NCBI RefSeq assembly: GCF_021130785.1
Contig: NC_060211.1
Span: 28,505,001 to 28,569,000, forward strand
Length of the DNA: 64,000 bases
Direction of reading: 5' to 3'
From: Homalodisca vitripennis
Taxonomy: Eukaryota; Arthropoda; Insecta; Hemiptera; Cicadellidae
Under the pieces are notes generated by a model. The model was not told the DNA's origin. It searched no databases and was given only the letters and a program-made list of their open reading frames with translations. Positions 55,900 through 64,000 of this stretch are shown here, piece after piece. The first letter of the stretch is position 1. Each line of letters opens with the position of its first letter. A program made the translations under genes and the position numbers.

Positions 55900-58800
55900 A
55901 CAACGGAGCTGTAATAAGAAAACATATTCGAGATGATCAGGCTAGTCAGTCGCTATAATGATCATAACCGAAACTGAGGTGCGTATATGCGTACCTCGGC
56001 ATCGCCTCCGTCGTGTGTTCACGCGACTGATGTTTATAACAATCGCCGCAGTGGAGCAGTAATAACAATGGAAGCATTCGAGTGGATCAGGCCAGCCAGA
56101 CGCTATAACGATCATCCTCGATAATTGGGGTCGATTCTTGCATGTCTGAGAGCACTATACCACGCGATCTTCGGCGTCGCCTCAGTCGTGTGTTCATGAG
56201 ATTGTGGTGTATAACAATCGCCGCAGTTGTGTTGGTAATACCAATAGAAGCATTCGAGTGGATCAGACTAGTCAGACGCTATAACAATCATCCCTGATAA
56301 CTGGGGTCGATTCTTGCATGTCTGAGAGCACTATACACGCGATCTTCGGCGTCGCCTCAGTCGTGTGTTCATGAGATTGTGGTGTATAGCAATCACCGCA
56401 GTAGAGACGTAATACCAATGGAAGCACTCGAGTGGATCAGGCCAGTCAGACGCTATAACACTCATCCCTGATAACTGGGGTCGATTCTTGCATGTCTGAG
56501 ACCACTATACCACGCGATCTTCGGCGTCGCCTCAGTCGTGTGTTCACGAGATTGTGGTTATACAACAATCACCGCAGTAGAACGGTAATAACAATGGAAG
56601 CACTCGAGTGGATCAGGCCAGTCAGACGCTATAACGATCATCCCTGATAATTGGGGTCGATTCTTGCATGTCTGAGAGAGAGCACTATACCACGCGATCT
56701 TCGGCGTCGCCTCAGTGTGTCTTCACGAGATTGTGGTTTACAACAATCACCACAGTAGAACGGTAATACCAATGGAAGCACTCGAGTGGATCAGGCCAGT
56801 CAGACGCTATAACAATCATCCCTGATAACTGGGGTCGATTCTTGCATGTCTGAGAGAGAGCACTATACACGCGATATTCGGCATCGCCTCAGTCGTGTGT
56901 TCACGAGATTGTGGTGTATAGCAATCACCGCAGTAGAGAGGTAATACCAATGGAAGCACTCGAGTGGATCAGGCCAGTCAGACGCTACAACACTCATCCC
57001 TGATAACTGGGGTCGATTCTTGCACGTCTGAGACCACTATACCACGCGATCTTCGGCGTCGCCTCAGCCGTGTGTTCACGAGATTGTGGGGTATAACAAT
57101 CGCTGCTGTGGAGCGGTAATAACAATAGCACTCGAGTGGATCAGACTAGTCAGACGCTATAACAATCATCCCTGATAACTGGGGTCGATTCTTGCATGTC
57201 TGAGAGAGAGCACTATACACGCGATATTCGGCATCGCCTCATATTGTCAGACGCTACAACACTCATCCCTCTGAGACCACTATACCACGCGATCTTCGGC
57301 GTCGCCTCAGCCGTGTGTGTTCACGAGATTGTGGGGTATAACAATCGCCGCAGTGGAGCGGTAATAACAATGGAAGCACTCGAGTGGATCAGACTAGTCA
57401 GACGCTATAACACTCATCCCTGATAACTGGGGTCGATTCTTGCATGTCTGAGAGAGAGCACTATACCACGCGATATTCGGCATCGCCTCAGTCGTGTGTT
57501 CATGAGATTGTGGTGTATAGCAATCACCGCAGTAGAGAGGTAATACCAATGGAAGCATTCGAGTGGATCAGGCCAGTCAGACGCTATAACGATCATCCCT
57601 GATAACTGGGGTCGATTCTTGCATGTCTGAGAGAGAGCACTATACACGCGATATTCGGCATCGCCTCAGTCGTGTGTTCATGAGATTGTGGTGTATAACA
57701 ATCACCGCAGTAGAGAGGTAATAACAATGGAAGCACTCGAGTGGATCAGGCCAGCCAGACGCTATAACGATCATCCTCGATAATTGGGGTCGATTCTTGC
57801 ATGTCTGAGAGAGAGCACTATACACGCGATATTCGGCATCGCCTCAGTCGTGTGTTCATGAGATTGTGGTGTATAACAATCACCGCAGTAGAGAGGTAAT
57901 AACAATGGAAGCATTCGAGTGGATCAGGCCAGCCAGACGCTATAACGATCATCCTCGATAATTGGGGTCGATTCTTGCATGTCTGAGAGAGAGCACTATA
58001 CACGCGATATTCGGCATCGCCTCAGTCGTGTGTTCACGAGATTGTGGTGTATAACAATCACCGCAGTAGAGTGGTAATAACAATACAAGCACTCGAGTGG
58101 ATCAGGCCAGTCAGACGCTATAACAATCATCCTGATAATTGGGGTCGATTCTTGCATGTCTGAGAGAGAGCACTATACACGCGATATTCGGCATCGCCTC
58201 AGTCGTGTGTTCATGAGATTGTGGTGTATAACAATCACCGCAGTAGAGAGGTAATAACAATACAAGCATTCGAGTGGATCAGGCCAGCCAGACGCTATAA
58301 CGATCATCCTCTGATAAATTGGGGTCGATTCTTGCATGTCTGAGAGAGAGCACTATACACGCGATATTCGGCATCGCCTCAGCCGTGTGTTCATGAGATT
58401 GTGGTGTATAACAATCACCGCAGTAGAGAGGTAATAACAATGGAAGCATTCGAGTGGATCAGGCCAGTCAGACGCTATAACAATCATCCTCGATAATTGG
58501 GGTCGATTCTTGCATGTCTGAGAGCACTATACACGCGATATTCGGCATCGCCTCAGTCGTGTGTTCACGAGATTGTGGTGTATAACAATCACCGCAGTTA
58601 GAGTGGTAATAACAATACAAGCACTCGAGTGGATCAGGCCAGTCAGACGCTATAACAATCATCCCTGATAAATGGGGTCGATTCTTGCATGTCTGAGAGA
58701 GAGCACTATACACGCGATATTCGGCATCGCCTCAGCCGTGTGTTCACGAGATTGTGGTGTATAACAATCACCGCAGTAGAGTGGTAATAACAATACAAGC

Positions 58801-59860
58801 ACTCGAGTGGATCAGGCCAGTCAGACGCTATAACAATCATCCCTGATAACTGGGGTCGATTCTTGCATGTCTGAGAGAGAGCACTATACACGCGATATTC
58901 GGCATCGCCTCAGTCGTGTGTTCACGAGATTGTGGTGTATAACAATCACCGCAGTAGAGTGGTAATAACAAGCACTCGAGTGGATCAGGCCAGTCAGACG
59001 TCATGATGGGGTCGAGCATGTCTGAGAGAGAGCACTATACACGCGATACATCGCCTCAGTTCACGAGATTGTGGTGTATAACAATCACCGCAGTAGAGTG
59101 GTAATAACAATACAAGCACTCGAGTGGATCAGGCCAGTCAGACGCTATAACAATCTGATAAATGGGGTCGATTCTTGCATGTCTGAGAGAGAGCACTATA
59201 CACGCGATATTCGGCATCGCCTCAGTCGTGTGTTCACGCAATCACCGCAGTAGAGAGGTAATACCAATGGAAGCACTTGATCAGGCCAGTCAACTGGGTC
59301 GATTCTTGCACGTCTGAGACCACTATACCACGCGAGTCGATTCATGAGATTGTGGTTATAGCAATCACCGCAGTAGAGAGGTAATACAATGGAAGCACTC
59401 GAGTGGATCAGGCCAGTCAGACGCTACAACACTCACTGATAACTGGGGTCGATTCTTGCACGTCTGAGACCACTATACCACGCAATCTTCGGCGTCGCCT
59501 CAGTCGTGTGTTCATGAGATTGTGGTGTATAACAATCACTACAGTAAAGAGGTAATAACAATGGAAGCACTCGAGTGGATCAGACTAGTCAGACGCTATA
59601 ACTATCATAACCGATAACAGTGCTTGATAATACCATGACTCTACATTCGAACTGTTGCATCGATTTAGTCTTGTCTCCTGGAGGTTACGGGATTTAAAAA
59701 TCGTCGCAGTGGATCTGCAATAAGAAAGTAAGCACTCGAGTGTATCTGGCTAGTCAGGCGCTATAACGATCATCCTCGATAATTAGGGTCGATACTTGCA
59801 TGTCTGACGGCACCCTACATGCAACTACGGCGCCGCGGACTATCGTGTTGGCAGTACACT
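55900..59860. repeat. 178-bp satellite array, about 21 units
   Basis: Unit landmarks: GTGTTCATGAGATTGTGGTG, TATAACAATCACCGCAGTAG, AGAGGTAATAACAATGGAAG, CACTCGAGTGGATCAGGCCA, GTCAGACGCTATAACAATCA, TCCCTGATAACTGGGGTCGA, TTCTTGCATGTCTGAGAGAG, AGCACTATACACGCGATATT, CGGCATCGCCTCAGTC. Central units repeat at exactly 178 bp (57647, 57825, 58003). Outer units are diverged, and several (57.24-57.27, 58.98-59.36 kb) carry internal deletions. The repeated 61-81-residue minus-strand frames arise from the unit and are not genes: 178 is not a multiple of 3. Confidence 0.97.
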
Positions 59861-59864
59861 GCGG

Positions 59865-61545
59865 TACACTACCCCACGAAACGACAGTCGTCAGAGTCGG
59901 ATAGCATGTTGAAGACGACTTGATTATCTTTTTCTAGCCTTATTTCAGACACTATCTCTTGCTACGTGTAATTAATTTATTCTTGTATTTCTTTGTTCTA
60001 ATAGTATCTTTTATGTAAATAATGACCCATTTTAAATATTTTAAAAATGTTGTTACAAGCTTAGTCTTTTACTGCAACGGTTGCTTAATTATATTCCTAA
60101 AAGTAGTTTAATCATGTTAAAAGTAAGAATATACATTGATATAGATCTTCACATTATTCAGTTGGTTTTTAGATAATCCTGATGTACATGTTCAGCATTA
60201 TCTGATTATTATCTATAATATGTTAATATTTTAAAACTTTCTGTACTGTAATGTAGATGTAGCTGGGGTTTCTTCAACAACACTGCAAAGAGTATTGACC
60301 CAATGTTGAGATAAACTGTGGTTAATTCAACGTGGGTTATCAGGAATCGGCCCAGCCGCTCATGAATACTAACTCCCTGCCCTCAATACTTGATTGTGGC
60401 CCTGATTCAACTTGATGAAGGGTTGTTGGTCAAGGTTTACTTCTTGTAGCATCCTGCACTATTATTCTTGGAATTTGGGGTGATAAGATCTTAATGCGAT
60501 GTCTTCCAAAAGCTAGTTACCATGCACTTAGTGTTTGTTTACAATAATATGAATCACGGCGTTTGTGTAACTCAATAATTAAAGGCCTCACACGGCAACG
60601 TTTAAAATAATAATTGAAATGTTAAGGAGTGTCTAAGATTTGAAGACCACTGCTAAAAATTGCTGTTCCGAAAATCCAAAAATCCGCGTCGTTTAATTTT
60701 AAGTACCAATAACCAGGTCGATAAATATAACGGTTTTTTAGAATTTTTCGTCTTCACTTTAGACCCACAAAAACGTCTCAATACTTATTCGTTGTAGAAC
60801 TGTTGTGAAAAACTTTGTAACTAAGAACTGATTCAAGTAGTATTAAAATTTAAATTACCAATCAAAACTCAAAATTTATATTTGGATCAAAAGATGATAA
60901 CTGGTAACAAAATAAATTGAAATATACTCACGGTCATGTTCGGTTATTAAATAAAACATTGATATTTTAGAGTTCGTGCAAATCTTAAAAGTTTAATAAA
61001 TTTTTTAATCAAATGTTTCTAAATTTTCAAAATAATTGTTTAACAAATCAAAGCAATACGAAGTTTAACGTGTAATTACTTACAAGCAATACCACAAGCA
61101 AACGTCCATGACATATAACTCATAGACAAGAATCTATATCGGTTATCGTAAGGACATGAACGATGGGTCTTATAATAAAATACGATCAGCCATTAATCTC
61201 TTGTACTCACGCCCATTCAAAACCCGAAGTGCACTTTCCGATCATTTATATATAGCCTTTGGCACCTCAGCTGAAGTGAAGAACACACTACACTTTGATA
61301 CATTGAATACGGAAAGTCACACAACTGTTATAGTAGGATCCAAATCCATGTTTCCACGTCTTCCATTCCACAGGTATATTTTTATTCGTGATCTTCAACT
61401 TGTGTCTAGCCTGTTACTGATTCATACAGATATCGTTTATTGAGTCATACCAAACAAATAATTAATTACTATAACAAAAAATTACTAAAAACGAGAATGT
61501 GATAATAAAATATGAAGTAGGACTACGACTCACCACGTGTCACGT
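59865..61545. other. Stretch with one unassigned open frame
   Basis: Mostly AT-rich. The 95-codon frame at 61156-61443 has an exon-like edge (CCACAG|GTATAT at about 61371) and an AG at 61190, but the encoded peptide has no motif I recognise and does not fit KCNQ S1-S2. It is recorded as possible only. Confidence 0.25.
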
Positions 61546-61549
61546 GACA

Positions 61550-61725
61550 GACTTTGCTAACGTTCAGTTCAAAGGTCTATAGCTCAATTCATCATGAGTA
61601 AGGCAGAAAATTATATGAAACGAATTTTTACATCCTTCCGGAACACAAAAGAGAAATTTTGTCAGCCTCCTGAGTGATAGGCTTCAATGCAACTCGGCCA
61701 AATCCCATATTTGGACGTTTACTAT
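61550..61725 (-). repeat. Dispersed repeat family A, copy
   Basis: Has 'ggtctatagctcaattcatc', 'agaaattttgtcagcctcct', 'gagtgataggcttcaatgca' and 'actcggccaaatcccat' in reverse family order. Confidence 0.65.
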
Positions 61726-62194
61726 CGTAGAAATCATTCTATAATATAATAGCCATATATAACAACCGTTAATATACATTGTTTACTGACAGATTCTTAT
61801 GATCTAGTTTTCAAAATGTCTGTAAACATATTTTGTAACTTTTTTCCTTCTTTAAAAATGCTCATTATTTTGTTAGTTTTTATGTTATTAAGCTTTACGA
61901 ACTTCAAACATCCACTATATTTAAACATAATATGATAAAATAATATTATTTTGTTTCTCTTGAATAAAAAGAAAATAATTGTGCGAAATTTGCATTATTT
62001 TATCTTTATCTTCTAAAATACAAAAATAAAGAAATCTAAGAAACACAAGCATATAGACAGGCGGTAAAGTAAAAAAATGTAACCATGTTTATATCACATG
62101 TTTTGTTTTTCTTGACAAGAAAATAAATTCCCAAAATATTTTCCAAAAGTTTGTAACCACTTGTAAATGAAGCTCATGCACAATATTATGTTTG

Positions 62195-62292
62195 CAGGTC
62201 AGTTCTTTTTTGTCGTCTGCTTTTGGACAGACAGACAGAAATGAAGATTTTCCGGTATCTCGAGTAATAGAATTCGCTAACGCTCAGCTAAT
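62195..62292 (-). repeat. Dispersed repeat family A, short copy
   Basis: Has GGACAGACAGACAG, 'ggtatctcgagtaataga' and TTCGCTAACGCTCAGCTAA. Confidence 0.65.
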
Positions 62293-62689
62293 TAAATAAT
62301 ATAATTGATAAGTGACAGACTTCCAAAGTGATGATATACTTAAGACAAACTCAACGCTACAAACAACAATTGAATTGCAAAGATTATCTACTTATAACCA
62401 TTACATTACTTTATGGGATTTACTTAAAAGCTGAGGTTGTTACAACCAGAAATACAGAATCCTGACGTAATGAAGATTGAGCTGGAAGTTAATCTTCAAG
62501 ATCGTGTACCCCTCGAGAGTAAGTGAGTTGGCAGAGTCTGTAACGATGTTAACCTCAACCGCCCGCCAGAGCAGTTCGTTAGTCGTTCCTAATTGTAGGT
62601 ATTACAGTTCTAAATATGAGTATAAGGTAAGGTAATTCTGTAAAGTAGAGGCTATGATAAATACATATATATATATTCATACTATTACC

Positions 62690-63600
62690 GGCAATAGGTT
62701 CGAATTTCTAATTGTATCATTTTTCTAGAACCATTATATCAAGAGGTTTTGCACATATGGACAGACAAACGAAAGACTGCCATTTGACCTATAAATCCCA
62801 AAATCAAAATAGTTCTTCCTTGTATAAAACAAAGTAGTGTTAGTTTCAATTTTCTAGGACCTTTCTATCAAGGGCGATGACAGACAGACAAACGAAGGAC
62901 TGCCCTTTGACCTTTTAATTCTAAAATCTAAAGATTTTTCCTTATAGGAAACTAAGTTGCCAGTTTTACGTCCTTAGGGCCTTTCTATCAAGAGTGAAGT
63001 TGCCAGTTTCAAGTCTCTAATACCTTTCTATCAAGAGTATTTTTACTTACGGACAAACAAACGAAGGACTGCCTTTTGACTTTTTAATCCCAAAATCAAA
63101 AGATTTGGCCTTTTCGCTTCAAAACTGATATCTTTCTTCCTTGAATTAAGAGAATACGCTCAACGTCTCCAGGACCTTTCTATCAAAAGTTATCGTACAG
63201 ACATACGGACGAGCTTCTCTTGACCCTTTGGCTACAAATTCAATACGGCCATTTCTTCGACCGAGGGGAACCTATGTACCAAATTACTATTTTCTGAGAC
63301 CTTTCTATCTAAAGTTATTAAACAGATAGACAGACGGATGGACATGATGTCCTTCACACTATCACCCTAAAACTAATTCGGTTTTTCTTTGGACCAAGAT
63401 AAACCTACACACCGAGTTTCAAATCTCTAGTGCCTTTCTATCTAGGGTTAGGGAGAAACAGACGGACAGACGGATAAACTGTCCTTTGACCTTTTAAACC
63501 CAAAATCTTTATGGTTATTCCTTGAGTTATGAGGAATCTATGTACCAAGTTTAGGATATCATAGAAGTTTTCTATCAAGAGGGACGGGCAATAACATGAT
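62690..63600. repeat. Eroded repeat array related to the 136-bp satellite, inverted
   Basis: About seven diverged units of 110-145 bp share CTTTCTATCAAGAGT, 'acagacagacaaacgaagga', CTGCCTTTTGACCTTTTAA, 'cccaaaatc' and TTTTCCTTG. The order and the TTTCTATCAAGAGTTAT block match the reverse complement of the satellite at 24.2-26.8 kb, whose own edge units (26.6-26.8 kb) are the most similar. Confidence 0.8.
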
Positions 63601-63604
63601 TTTA

Positions 63605-64000
63605 AGGAGGTATTTTTTGTTTCTCAATAAGGTTTTATCACATAAAACTGTTTTAGCTGCTATGCCGAGAGTTTGTTTCATGTATAATTTAGTTGGAGTT
63701 AGACTAACTTAACAATAGCTTCCATGGTGGTTGTCTCAATGCAACTTCCACTACTGAATCCGTGGTGTTCGATTTGAATGCAAATAACCAATACAGTAAT
63801 ACTGGACTTTTACTGAAATCTTTTACGCATGATTCCCTAAATATCGGGAATCCCTCTTGTGGTTCGATACAACCCACCACCCCAAACTGTCCTGATGCTA
63901 TTGTACACACTACCACTATGAAGTCCTTCACACGCTTTTGTGCATAGTTTTATTAAATATTTTATAAATAAAAAGTATTCGCTATCCTGTACGTAATGCA
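63605..64000. other. Stretch without recognised features
   Basis: Overlapping short frames on both strands (63704-63947) have no recognisable domain. Confidence 0.4.

Noticed and set aside
57414..59241. Series of similar 60-81-residue minus-strand proteins
   Set aside because: They are the same 178-bp satellite unit read through; the unit length is not a multiple of 3, so no continuous repeat protein is possible.
61156..61443. Next KCNQ exon
   Set aside because: Has a plausible donor, but the peptide lacks the hydrophobic S1-S2 pattern expected after YHFSV.

Overview
The window looks like nuclear DNA of an arthropod, most likely an insect. It is AT-rich, gene-poor and about half repetitive. 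It carries tRNA- and 5S-derived SINEs, LINE reverse-transcriptase relics, Penelope-like (PLE) remnants, a hAT MITE, a Helitron-like end, at least six satellite or minisatellite arrays and long (TA)n/(CA)n tracts. No prokaryotic organisation (operons, ribosome binding sites, CRISPR) is visible. Species cannot be fixed from the sequence.

The only host gene I can name is on the + strand. A 341-bp block at 14413-14753 encodes the end of the cytoplasmic N-terminus and the start of S1 of a KCNQ-type voltage-gated potassium channel. It is bounded by an AG acceptor directly after an in-frame stop and by a phase-2 GTGAGTA donor. A GC-rich block near 3.4-3.77 kb with a 70-codon ORF and a phase-0 donor could be the upstream coding exon. 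If so, 3.8-14.4 kb is an intron filled with PLE debris, a 5S-SINE, a LINE relic and a 4.1-kb satellite. Everything from 14.75 kb rightwards would be the beginning of a very large next intron, since I found no further KCNQ exon up to 64 kb.

Layout: 0-3.4 kb, AT-rich DNA with a tRNA-SINE and a diverged duplication. 3.4-3.8 kb, candidate exon. 3.8-5.2 kb, PLE-like repeats and a fold-back. 6.1-6.9 kb, head-to-head PLE with GIY-YIG coding remnants. 8.1-9.0 kb, LINE relic and 5S-SINE. 10-14.1 kb, 113-bp satellite. 14.4 kb, KCNQ exon. 14.9-16 kb, 5S-SINE, fold-back unit and 116-bp minisatellite. 19.3-20.3 kb, 44-bp array with a 462-bp higher-order repeat. 22.5 kb, promoter- or LTR-like block. 23.6 kb, compound microsatellite. 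24.2-26.8 kb, 136-bp satellite. 28.2, 32 and 37.9 kb, LINE relics. 34-36 kb, PLE-type repeat, LINE tail and tRNA-SINE. 38.8 kb, 5S-SINE. 41-44 kb, fold-back elements. 46.2 kb, 94-bp array. 47.2 kb, duplicated tRNA-like unit. 49.1 kb, fold-back. 52-53.2 kb, Helitron-like and hAT elements. 55.9-59.9 kb, 178-bp satellite. 62.7-63.6 kb, an eroded, inverted relative of the 136-bp satellite.

The most interesting signal is a roughly 330-bp element (15.1, 41.2 and 43.5 kb, dimeric or palindromic). Its minus strand carries a hammerhead-ribozyme-like order, CTGATGA, stem, GAAAC, stem, T. The stem sequences differ between copies while staying complementary. Several PLE-type repeats carry a parallel CTGAAGA-N-hairpin-GAAA motif.
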